Below, piece by piece: positions 1-4,955 of a stretch of DNA of 5,564 bases. The DNA is taken from assembly GCA_045614825.1 (NCBI GenBank), contig JAZLDO010000014.1, positions 1 through 5,564 of the forward strand. Direction: 5' to 3'. The translations under genes were made by a program, and so were the position numbers. Every line of letters starts with the position of its first letter. Position 1 is the stretch's first letter. Source of the stretch: Aphodosoma sp045614825. GTDB lineage: Bacteria > Bacteroidota > Bacteroidia > Bacteroidales > Paludibacteraceae. The notes under the pieces were generated by a model, which had not been told where the DNA came from, ran no database searches, and worked only from the letters and a program-made list of their open reading frames with translations.

Positions 1-1450
1 AGTTGAAGCGTTCGTGCAATTGGCGAGCTGTGAGCACCATCAACTCATCCAATTTTGCCATAAATGCGTTGATGCGCGACTCTTTGTTTTCTATCTCACG
101 GCATTCCAATGCAAGACGCACAATATTTATTGTCGAGAAAGAGATGTTGCCACGACCGATTGATGTTTTTTCGCCAAAACGATTTTCGAATACGCGTGTG
201 CGACATCCCATTGTAGCCACTTCATATTTGTAGCGTTCTGGGTCGTTGATGTCCCATTTTTCGTGGTGGTTGAATGGCGCATCAAGGTTCACGAAGTTAG
301 GGAAAAATCTGCGTGCACTCACTTGGCAAGCTAATTCATACAAGTCGTAGTTGCGATCCTCAGGCAAGTAGCTCACGCCACGTTTCTTTTTCCAAATTTG
401 GATAGGGAATATCGCAGTGCCACCATTGCCCACGCCACGATATGTGCTGCACAACAATTCGCGGATAATACAGCGACCTTCAGCCGATGTGTCGGTTCCG
501 TAGTTGATTGAGCTGAACACCACTTGGTTACCACCACGTGAGTGGATTGTATTCATATTGTGGATGAAAGCCTCCATCGATTGATGCACGCGTGTAACGG
601 TTTGGTTGATAGCGTGTTGCTTGATGCGTTCCAACCCTTGCAAAAAGTCGAGGTCGCGAGTAATATAGTCGTCGATTTCAGCATCGTAGAGCGACTCGTA
701 TTTTTCGCCAGTCAACTCCTCAATTCTTTTCACTTCCTCTTTGTAACTTGCTCTTACATAAGGTGCAAGATAGAAGTCAAATGCAGGAATAGCTTGACCA
801 CCATGCATCTCGTTTTGAGCTGTTTCCATTGAAATGCAACCCAAAATCGAAGCTGTTTCGATGCGTTTAGCAGGGCGACTTTCGCCATGACCAGCAAACA
901 ATCCGTTTTGCAACAATTTGTCTAGTGGGTGTTGCACGCAAGTGAGCGATTTAGTAGGGTAGTAGTCTTTGTCGTGGATGTGTATATAGTTGTTTTTCAC
1001 TGCCTCACGCACTTCGGTTGATAGCAAATAGTCGTCAACGAAAGGTTTAGTAGTCTCCGATGCAAACTTCATCATCATGCCCGCAGGGGTGTCGGCGTTC
1101 ATATTTGCATTCTCACGAGTGATATCGTTGTTTTTTGTATCAATGATTTCGAGGAACATATCGCGAGTTTTCGAACGACGGGCAATCGAACGTTTGTCGC
1201 GGTATGCGATATAGCGTTTCGCCACATCCTTGCGCGAAGACTTCATGAGTTCCAATTCCACCATGTCTTGAATCTCTTCCACGCTCATTTGTTCTTTGCC
1301 TTTATAGGCAATACGGTCAGCAATTTGGCAAAGCAATGCATCGTCCTCACCCATATCGGTGCTCATCATTGCCTTACGGATTGCAGCTTTAATTTTTTCC
1401 TCGTTGAAACCAACGATACGACCATCTCTTTTGACTACTGTTTGAATCAT
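1..1450 (-). CDS. nrdD: Anaerobic (class III) ribonucleoside-triphosphate reductase, N-terminal part, cut by window edge
   Basis: The enzyme reduces ribonucleoside triphosphates to deoxyribonucleotides without oxygen, using a glycyl radical made by the activase NrdG, in the cytoplasm. The visible 483 codons begin MIQTVVKRDG, the typical opening of an ATP-cone allosteric domain (about residues 1-95). The catalytic barrel follows, with recognisable family stretches: NYIHIHDKDYY, then CVQHPLDKLL with GHGE nearby, NEMHGGQAIPAFDFY, CSTYRGVGNGGTAIFP and TMGCRTR. Cys416 in that last motif is likely the thiyl-radical cysteine (family knowledge, not tested). The C-terminal zinc cysteines and glycyl-radical loop lie beyond the left edge, so completeness cannot be judged; family members are usually about 700 or more residues. 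The ATG at 1448-1450 is chosen because the ATP cone starts at once. Upstream is an A-run with no Shine-Dalgarno, which is usual in Bacteroidota. nrdG is expected downstream but is not visible. Confidence 0.97.
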   Translation of the reverse strand, partial: MIQTVVKRDGRIVGFNEEKIKAAIRKAMMSTDMGEDDALLCQIADRIAYKGKEQMSVEEIQDMVELELMKSSRKDVAKRYIAYRDKRSIARRSKTRDMFLEIIDTKNNDITRENANMNADTPAGMMMKFASETTKPFVDDYLLSTEVREAVKNNYIHIHDKDYYPTKSLTCVQHPLDKLLQNGLFAGHGESRPAKRIETASILGCISMETAQNEMHGGQAIPAFDFYLAPYVRASYKEEVKRIEELTGEKYESLYDAEIDDYITRDLDFLQGLERIKQHAINQTVTRVHQSMEAFIHNMNTIHSRGGNQVVFSSINYGTDTSAEGRCIIRELLCSTYRGVGNGGTAIFPIQIWKKKRGVSYLPEDRNYDLYELACQVSARRFFPNFVNLDAPFNHHEKWDINDPERYKYEVATMGCRTRVFENRFGEKTSIGRGNISFSTINIVRLALECREIENKESRINAFMAKLDELMVLTARQLHERFN

Positions 1451-1470
1451 GACGTTATTTTTTTTTTGTA

Positions 1471-1541
1471 AACGTAAATTACCGTAAATTATCCGTTAAT
1501 GAAGAGTCGTAATTTATGGCTAATTTATGGTAATTTATGTT
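1471..1541. repeat. Long imperfect palindrome, unit 1, beside the nrdD start
   Basis: Arms 1471-1491 and 1521-1541 pair over 21 consecutive positions (19 Watson-Crick and two G/T). Further pairs, with three mismatches, extend inward to about 1502/1510. The sequence is built from an approximately 10-bp motif, TAAATTACCG and its complement. It lies 21 bp upstream of the nrdD start codon, so it could be a multi-site operator, a leader hairpin, or a dispersed REP-like intergenic repeat. The sequence does not decide between these. Confidence 0.8.
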
Positions 1542-1545
1542 TTTT

Positions 1546-1612
1546 ACGTAAATTATCATTTTATCCGTTAATAGAGAGTAACAATTTATGGCTAATTTGT
1601 GGTAATTTGCGT
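1546..1612. repeat. Long imperfect palindrome, unit 2, diverged tandem copy of unit 1
   Basis: This repeats unit 1 in the same order: ACGTAAATTA, then TATCCGTTAAT, then a GAG-containing centre, then AATTTATGGCTAATTT and GGTAATTT, with a few substitutions and a 2-nt length change. Its arms (1546-1559 with 1599-1612, then 1565-1572 with 1584-1591) also pair, less perfectly than unit 1. Together the two units form an approximately 140-bp block between the nrdD start and its likely promoter. Confidence 0.75.
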
Positions 1613-1613
1613 T

Positions 1614-1977
1614 TGACTATATAATTTGTATTTCTGAATTTTTCAGGTTTTATGTGCTTTTTGATGTACAATATCGCATTAAGTATTTGAAAATGTGTAT
1701 TGCTATCGAAAATCGCAAGCGACAACAAAGTTATAAAAATTCTCCGAAATAGACAATATTGGAAGCAAAGAAAAATAAAAAGTTTTCCAAAATGATTTTT
1801 ATGTTGTTGGTTTTTAGTTACTTGGTTTTTATGGTATATAAAAAAGTTATCTAAAATGAGGATTGTGTTATTTCTTTTTGTGTTGGTTGATGGGAGTATG
1901 ACGTGTTCTGACGAGTAAAGTTCATTGGTTAAATGAATATTTATGTTTTTTTTCTAATCCTTATTCCCTGCTCCCTG
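1614..1977. other. A/T-rich intergenic stretch without a gene
   Basis: No reading frame here looks like a protein. Besides the minus-strand promoter candidate at 1726-1756, it holds a 10-bp direct repeat (TTGGTTTTTA, twice near 1807-1831) and a weak hairpin (TTCATT 1921-1926 with AATGAA 1932-1937). The rest shows no recognisable structure. Confidence 0.6.
1726..1756 (-). promoter_or_regulatory. Bacteroidota-type promoter candidate for nrdD
   Basis: Read on the minus strand there is TTG (1756-1754), a 20-nt spacer, then TAACTTTG (1733-1726). This matches the TAnnTTTG element and the usual spacing of the major Bacteroidota sigma factor. Transcription would start near 1720 and give nrdD a leader of about 270 nt that includes both palindromes. 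The element match and position are seen in the sequence; promoter activity is inferred. Confidence 0.5.
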
Positions 1978-1986
1978 TATATTGCT
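1978..1986. repeat. Left 9-bp target-site duplication of the MITE-like element
   Basis: TATATTGCT directly abuts the left terminal inverted repeat and recurs exactly at 2174-2182, directly abutting the right one. The identity stops at both ends of the 9 bp, as expected for a duplication made on insertion. Confidence 0.75.
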
Positions 1987-2173
1987 GGATCTTTTTCAGT
2001 TTAGTTGAAAGATTATTTGGTTCGCCCCCCTTGGGGACGTGGGGAGGAGGTGATTTTTCATCCGCAGGTTCCTTCGCTTCGCTCAGTCACACAGCGGTTA
2101 TGTATAATTTGCCCTCTCCGAGGACATTATATTTCATTCTGTGTTATATTTTCAACTAAGTTGAAGAAGATCC
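1987..2173. mobile_element. 187-bp MITE-like non-autonomous insertion element
   Basis: The ends are 23-bp inverted repeats: 1987-2009 starts GGATCTTTTTCAG and 2151-2173 ends GAAGAAGATCC, with 20 of 23 positions matching. The element is bracketed by a perfect 9-bp direct repeat. The inner end of the right repeat is itself a palindrome (TTCAACT-A-AGTTGAA). The core is more G/C-rich than its surroundings and includes CCCCCCTTGGGG and CTTCGCTTCGCTC segments. There is no transposase, so movement would depend on an element elsewhere in the genome. A 9-bp duplication is compatible with several IS families (for example IS1, IS10-type IS4, IS903-type IS5); the terminal sequence was not recognised. A run of sense codons across it is taken as chance. 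Confidence 0.72.
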
Positions 2174-2182
2174 TATATTGCT
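2174..2182. repeat. Right 9-bp target-site duplication of the MITE-like element
   Basis: This is an exact copy of TATATTGCT at 1978-1986. Removing 1987-2182 would restore an uninterrupted pre-insertion site. Confidence 0.75.
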
Positions 2183-2187
2183 CCTTG

Positions 2188-2201
2188 TCCTAAATTTAGG
2201 A
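2188..2201. promoter_or_regulatory. 14-bp perfect palindrome, operator-like
   Basis: TCCTAAATTTAGGA is a perfect inverted repeat 6 bp beyond the MITE and about 120 bp upstream of the plus-strand promoter at 2323-2353. It has the symmetry of a dimer binding site. No bound protein is known, and chance occurrence in A/T-rich DNA is possible. Confidence 0.3.
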
Positions 2202-2322
2202 TAAATGTATGATAAAAATACTATAACTTAATCTGTAGATAAAGAAAACCCTTACTTCTGAGTATTTCTGTAAGCCAAATACGTTAAAATACCTTATATC
2301 AAAAAAAATATTCCTAAAAACC

Positions 2323-2353
2323 TTGCTCAATCCAAAAATAATCTTTACCTTTG
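2323..2353 (+). promoter_or_regulatory. Strong Bacteroidota-type promoter for the structured RNA
   Basis: TTG (2323-2325), a 20-nt spacer and TACCTTTG (2346-2353, an exact TAnnTTTG) match the Bacteroidota housekeeping promoter in both sequence and spacing. The start of transcription would be near 2358-2360. The first start codon of a plausible gene is about 270 nt downstream, and an intrinsic terminator lies in between, so the main product is likely a noncoding RNA. Confidence 0.65.
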
Positions 2354-2357
2354 CGCT

Positions 2358-2576
2358 TGACATACGATACACTTAAGTGGGTCATTCTTGGTGTATTAAT
2401 TTATAGCATTTTTGCTCATTTCTTCTAACATTAAAATTTGGCGATTTTAGAAACTGAAGGAATAAGTTATAAAATGTTCACGTGTTGTATATAAATGCGT
2501 GAGCTTAACTTATCCGTAGTTTCGAGGTCACGCCAAATACCTAATGTTAGCGAGAAAGTTAAGTTCTCGCTTTTTT
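2358..2576 (+). ncRNA. Structured noncoding RNA of unassigned family, rod-shaped, about 156-219 nt
   Basis: A single long rod is nested without conflict. The pairs are 2426-2433 with 2542-2549 (8 bp, perfect), 2437-2443 with 2531-2537 (TTTGGCG/CGCCAAA), GAAACT with AGTTTC, GGAATAAGTTA with TAACTTATCC (one bulged A), and GTTCACG with CGTGAGC around an apical loop of about 15 nt. The 5' part adds a small hairpin (ATACAC/GTGTAT). The RNA is framed by a consensus promoter and ends in a terminator adjoining the rod. A rod with an openable internal bubble near 2444-2458/2516-2530, closed by the RNA's own 3' region, recalls 6S RNA, which binds RNA polymerase. I cannot confirm that family; a Bacteroidales-specific RNA or a leader of the downstream gene are alternatives. 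Confidence 0.6.
2549..2576 (+). terminator. Rho-independent terminator of the structured RNA
   Basis: AGCGAGAA (2549-2556) pairs perfectly with TTCTCGCT (2564-2571) around a 7-nt loop, and a run of six T follows from 2571 to 2576. Its first base overlaps the last base of the rod stem, so rod and terminator form one continuous 3' end. Confidence 0.85.
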
Positions 2577-2619
2577 GTACCTATGTCTATAATTTATAAA
2601 AGTTGCGTCCGACACATAT

Positions 2620-2624
2620 AAGGG
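2620..2624 (+). promoter_or_regulatory. Shine-Dalgarno-like site of the LRR gene
   Basis: AAGGG lies 7 nt before the ATG at 2632. This is unusually recognisable for this phylum and supports that start codon. Confidence 0.4.
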
Positions 2625-2631
2625 TTTTGTT

Positions 2632-4026
2632 ATGAAAAAGATTTTATGTTTGTCTTTTATTTTAACTATTATATCTTTGGATGTATTTGCGCAAAAAGAT
2701 ATTATAACAATTGATAATGTTAAATATAAACTTAATCAGACAACGAAAACAGCAAAGGTTATATATGCAAAAAATCAAAAAGTTATAACTATTCCCAATT
2801 CTATTTCTAATAAAAAAGTTACTTATACTGTAAATTCAATTGCAGAGAGTGCTTTTGAAGATAATGATAAATTAAATAAATTATCGCTACCATCAACTAT
2901 TTCCTCTATAGCTAATTATGCTTTTTTTAATTGTACCAATCTTGATTCTGTTTTTATTCAGGATATATCTTTTTGGTTTGATGTCAATTTTGGAAATCAC
3001 TTTTCTAATCCTTTATATTATGGGGGTAGTCTCTATATCGCTAATTAAAAGGTTACAGAAATTACATTTCCCGATACCATAACTTATATTAATAACTATA
3101 TATTTTGTGGTTATAATGAGTTAAAATCAGTTACGCTATCTAAAGTAACTCAAAAAATTGGTTTTGCCGCTTTTTATAAATGTGAATCTCTTGATTCTGT
3201 TTATATACCTAATAGTGTAACTCATATTGGTCATGCTGCTTTTTATAAATGTTCAAATCTCAATTTTAATCATATTGACAATAATGTTATTTATGTTGGT
3301 CCTAATGCATTTACTAATACAAAATGGGATAAAAATTTATCCGAAAATGAAACTATTTTGATAGGAAAATGTTTATATATGTATGCCAAAGATGCAAATG
3401 GTGTTATATTTATTGATGAAGGAATTACTCAAATTCATAATAATGCTTTTGAGAATTGTCAAAACATTACCTACATAACTTTGCCCTCTACAATAAAATA
3501 TATTGAATCGTCTGTGTTTAAAAATTGTACATCTTTGGAAAGAATTGCATTTAAATCTTTTGAACCTCCGATTATGCGCTCTAATGTCCTTTATAACGTA
3601 AGTATAATTACTCCTCGTAATGCAATAGAAGCGTATCAGCAAGCAATCAATGTGGATAATGATACAATATTTTCAATTAAATGTTCTGAAAAAGTTTTAA
3701 TAGATAATGATGATATAACATCAGAAGGCAATGCTGAGCCTGAGTTTCCTGGTGGTCTGACTGCTTTGATGAATTATTTTGCAAAAAATATAAAATATCC
3801 CAAAGATGCATATCAACAAGGAATTCAAGGTCGTGTGATATGTCAATTCACTATAAATAAGGATGGTTCTGTTTCAGATGTAGAGATTGTTAAAAAAGTT
3901 TATTCTTCTTTAGACGCAGAGGCTGTACGTCTTATAAAAAATATGTCAAAAAAATGGAAACCTGGTATGCGAAATGGAATATTTGTAAGATGTAAATATA
4001 CAGTTCCAATTTCTTTTAGATTTTGA
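2632..4026 (+). pseudogene. BspA-like leucine-rich-repeat protein with TonB C-terminal domain, interrupted by an in-frame TAA
   Basis: Read through one stop, this is 464 residues in one frame. Residues 1-20 are a signal peptide (MKK, hydrophobic core, VFA before the likely cleavage). About residues 45-340 carry LRR_5/BspA-type repeats such as LPSTISSIANYAFFNC, IPNSVTHIGHAAFYKC and LPSTIKYIESSVFKNC, closing with the usual ITPRNAIEAYQQA segment. Residues 369-464 are a TonB_C domain (EFPGG, IKYP, GIQGRVICQFTINKDG, KYTVPISFRF). BspA-type repeats are known from surface or secreted proteins that bind host or matrix ligands. TonB_C normally contacts TonB-dependent receptors, but in Bacteroidota it is often attached to other domains with unclear roles. 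Codon 139 (3046-3048) is TAA inside an LRR unit; the frame and repeat pattern resume at once, so a single substitution explains it. Either the gene is a recent pseudogene, or it yields a 138-residue fragment, or the base is an error. G+C is far below the flanking genes. Confidence 0.85.
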
Positions 4027-4063
4027 ATAGATTATCTCTTTTTTGTATATTCTCGGATTTATG

Positions 4064-4096
4064 TTTTGAACAAAAAAAGGTTAAAAACTATCGGTG
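4064..4096 (+). promoter_or_regulatory. Weak promoter candidate for the small membrane gene
   Basis: TTTTG (4064-4068), a 20-nt spacer and TATCGGTG (4089-4096) resemble the Bacteroidota promoter, but the downstream element departs from TAnnTTTG at two positions. If used, it would give a leader of about 110 nt carrying the hairpins described below. Confidence 0.3.
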
Positions 4097-4124
4097 TACG
4101 ATCGTCCCTATGGGATTTTGCACC
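4093..4124 (+). promoter_or_regulatory. Small stem-internal-loop hairpin in the leader
   Basis: GGTGT (4093-4097) pairs with GCACC (4120-4124, one G/U). Inside it TCCC (4105-4108) pairs with GGGA (4112-4115) around a 3-nt loop. The compact shape near a probable transcript 5' end could be regulatory, but no known riboswitch was recognised. Confidence 0.25.
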
Positions 4125-4133
4125 AAATATATA

Positions 4134-4206
4134 AACATTAATGTGAACCTAAGCGAGTTCCATAACATTGATGTTTAAACAATGAGAACTCGTATAATTT
4201 TTTAAT
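4134..4206 (+). promoter_or_regulatory. Candidate attenuator: terminator-like hairpin with a competing upstream fold
   Basis: Terminator form: CGAGTTC (4154-4160) pairs with GAACTCG (4186-4192) and, nested, CATTG (4166-4170) pairs with CAATG (4180-4184); a T-rich tract follows (4193-4214). Competing form: AACATTAATG (4134-4143) pairs at all ten positions, one of them U/G, with CATTGATGTT (4166-4175), and GAAC (4145-4148) pairs with GTTC (4157-4160) inside it. The second fold uses both left arms of the first, so the two exclude each other. The hairpin ends 22 nt before the start codon. It could instead be the end of a short independent RNA. Confidence 0.45.
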
Positions 4207-4214
4207 TTTTTATT

Positions 4215-4544
4215 ATGTCAAACACAATTAAGCGTTTTTTGTGCGCTGATGCTGCACTAATTTTGTTAGGAGCTATTTTCCGTATTTGTCATTGGCCTGG
4301 TGGTGGCATTACCTTATTTGTTGGTGCATGCTTTGGTATTATTCTATTGCTTTGTGCTGCATTTTGCTCTCGTCCAATCAAAGCTTTGAAAGTATTATTC
4401 TGTTTAGAAGGTGTACTTTTTATCATTGGCTACTTTTTTAAACTTTTCCATTGGCCAGGCGGTACATTTATCTTCCTTGTTACTTGCATATTGGGTATTG
4501 TACTTTTGCTTTACTCCGCAATTTTCCATAAATTTGATAAATAA
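4215..4544 (+). CDS. Small membrane protein with two tandem GldL-like HWPGG modules
   Basis: The 109-residue protein is almost wholly hydrophobic, with about four membrane segments (near residues 8-25, 31-51, 57-77 and 83-103). It consists of two copies of one helix-turn-helix module. Copy 1 has GAIFRICHWPGG followed by TLFVGACFGIILLL; copy 2 has GYFFKLFHWPGG followed by IFLVTCILGIVLLL. Equivalent residues are 53 apart (His26 and His79). The signature G-x-x-FK-x-x-HWPG followed by a helix resembles the N-terminal membrane hairpin of GldL, the inner-membrane motor subunit of gliding and type IX secretion in Bacteroidota. Here the module is doubled, and GldL's long cytoplasmic part and GldM partner are absent, so motor function is not implied. 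Function is unknown. ATG 4215 follows an A/T tract without Shine-Dalgarno. A terminator follows 5 nt after the stop, so it is probably monocistronic. Confidence 0.85.
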   Translation: MSNTIKRFLCADAALILLGAIFRICHWPGGGITLFVGACFGIILLLCAAFCSRPIKALKVLFCLEGVLFIIGYFFKLFHWPGGTFIFLVTCILGIVLLLYSAIFHKFDK

Positions 4545-4548
4545 CAAA

Positions 4549-4581
4549 GAGGGTGTGCCTATTTTGACACACCCTCATTTT
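4549..4581 (+). terminator. Intrinsic terminator after the HWPGG membrane gene
   Basis: GAGGGTGTG (4549-4557) pairs perfectly over 9 bp with CACACCCTC (4568-4576), with a 10-nt loop and a short ATTTTG tail. It starts 5 nt after the TAA stop of the membrane gene. The AAAG on its left also gives a short T stretch for leftward transcription, so it may work in both directions. Confidence 0.8.
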
Positions 4582-4633
4582 GAAGGATATTGACATTATT
4601 GATATTATTGCTATGTCGCCATTTGAATTGTTT

Positions 4634-4647
4634 TATGAAATTTCATA
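4634..4647. promoter_or_regulatory. 14-bp perfect palindrome
   Basis: TATGAAATTTCATA is a perfect inverted repeat, operator-like, 15 bp before a second perfect palindrome. There is no downstream gene within reach on either strand that it obviously controls. Confidence 0.3.
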
Positions 4648-4662
4648 CAACACAATAGTAAA

Positions 4663-4679
4663 AATGTATAATATACATT
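4663..4679. promoter_or_regulatory. 17-bp perfect palindrome
   Basis: AATGTATAATATACATT consists of two perfect 8-bp half sites around one A. It could be a dimer binding site or a fragment of an old repeat. Confidence 0.3.
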
Positions 4680-4704
4680 ATATGTAAATATTGTTAATAA
4701 AGTA

Positions 4705-4736
4705 CGCGTACCTTAGTAGGGTGCGATTTTTGTTTG
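4705..4736 (+). terminator. Weak terminator-like hairpin without an upstream gene
   Basis: CGC-ACC (4705-4707 and 4710-4712, with a 2-nt bulge) pairs with GGT-GCG (4720-4725) around a 7-nt loop, then ATTTTTGTTTG follows. It may mark the end of a short untranslated RNA, or be chance. Confidence 0.3.
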
Positions 4737-4763
4737 TATATAGGGGGCTATCCTAAAAATATT

Positions 4764-4811
4764 TCCAAAAATCACGCCATTTTGTGGAATTGGGCTCCAA
4801 AAAACACGCCA
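4764..4811. repeat. Pair of 16-bp direct repeats
   Basis: TCCAAAAATCACGCCA (4764-4779) and TCCAAAAAACACGCCA (4796-4811) differ at one base and start 32 bp apart. Origin and role are unknown. Confidence 0.5.
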
Positions 4812-4886
4812 CTGAGTAGATTACTGATAATGGATAATATGGTATATAGTGTATGGATAGTAGTGGACGGATAATCGTAAAAAGTG

Positions 4887-4918
4887 AAAAAAGCCTCAAG
4901 AGCATTTGCTCCTGAGGC
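4887..4918 (-). terminator. Intrinsic terminator of the korB transcript
   Basis: On the minus strand GCCTCA/TGAGGC (4913-4918 with 4893-4898) and GAGC/GCTC (4908-4911 with 4900-4903) form one stem with a single A/C mismatch and a 4-nt loop. A run of six T follows (A-run 4887-4892 on the plus strand). It lies 37 bp beyond the korB stop codon. Confidence 0.88.
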
Positions 4919-4925
4919 CTTGTTA

Positions 4926-4949
4926 TCTGTAATCTGTACTCTGTAATCT
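4926..4949. repeat. Short 7-bp tandem repeat after korB
   Basis: TCTGTAA, TCTGTAC, TCTGTAA and a partial TCT occur head to tail between the korB stop and its terminator. This is a small, possibly slippage-prone array in the 3' untranslated region. Confidence 0.55.
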
Positions 4950-4955
4950 AAAAAA

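Larger units (their letters stand above)
4582..4886. other. Intergenic region with palindromes and short repeats, no gene
   Basis: No convincing protein frame or known RNA gene is seen. It holds two perfect palindromes (4634-4647 and 4663-4679), a 10-bp palindrome GTACGCGTAC (4702-4711), a weak terminator-like hairpin (4705-4736) and a 16-bp direct repeat with one mismatch (4764-4779 and 4796-4811). The segment near 4828-4874 is loosely repetitive in GGATA. Confidence 0.6.

Noticed and set aside
3..1471. Several plus-strand open frames (for example near 3-233, 542-832 and 1268-1471)
   Set aside because: They lie antisense to nrdD, whose minus-strand frame is continuous and clearly conserved; they have no domain-like content.
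1921..1952. Hairpin TTCATT/AATGAA followed by a T-rich stretch as a terminator
   Set aside because: The stem is only six mostly A-T pairs, with no gene upstream on that strand; too weak to call.
2005..2193. A 62-codon plus-strand open frame starting with TTG across the MITE
   Set aside because: It starts inside one terminal inverted repeat and runs through the other into the target duplication and flank. It has no recognisable protein features and is explained by the mobile element.
2358..2576. Definite assignment of the structured RNA to 6S, tmRNA, SRP RNA or RNase P RNA
   Set aside because: None of the hallmark sequences of tmRNA, SRP RNA or RNase P RNA is visible, and the 6S resemblance is of shape only.
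3046..3048. Reassignment or programmed readthrough of TAA
   Set aside because: Two other genes here (the membrane gene at 4542-4544 and korB at 4956-4958) end in TAA beside terminators, and there is no readthrough signal I can recognise; a simple nonsense mutation is more economical.
4411..4593. A second-frame open frame overlapping the end of the HWPGG gene
   Set aside because: It runs through the clear terminator hairpin at 4549-4576 and lies in the wrong frame of a well-supported membrane protein.
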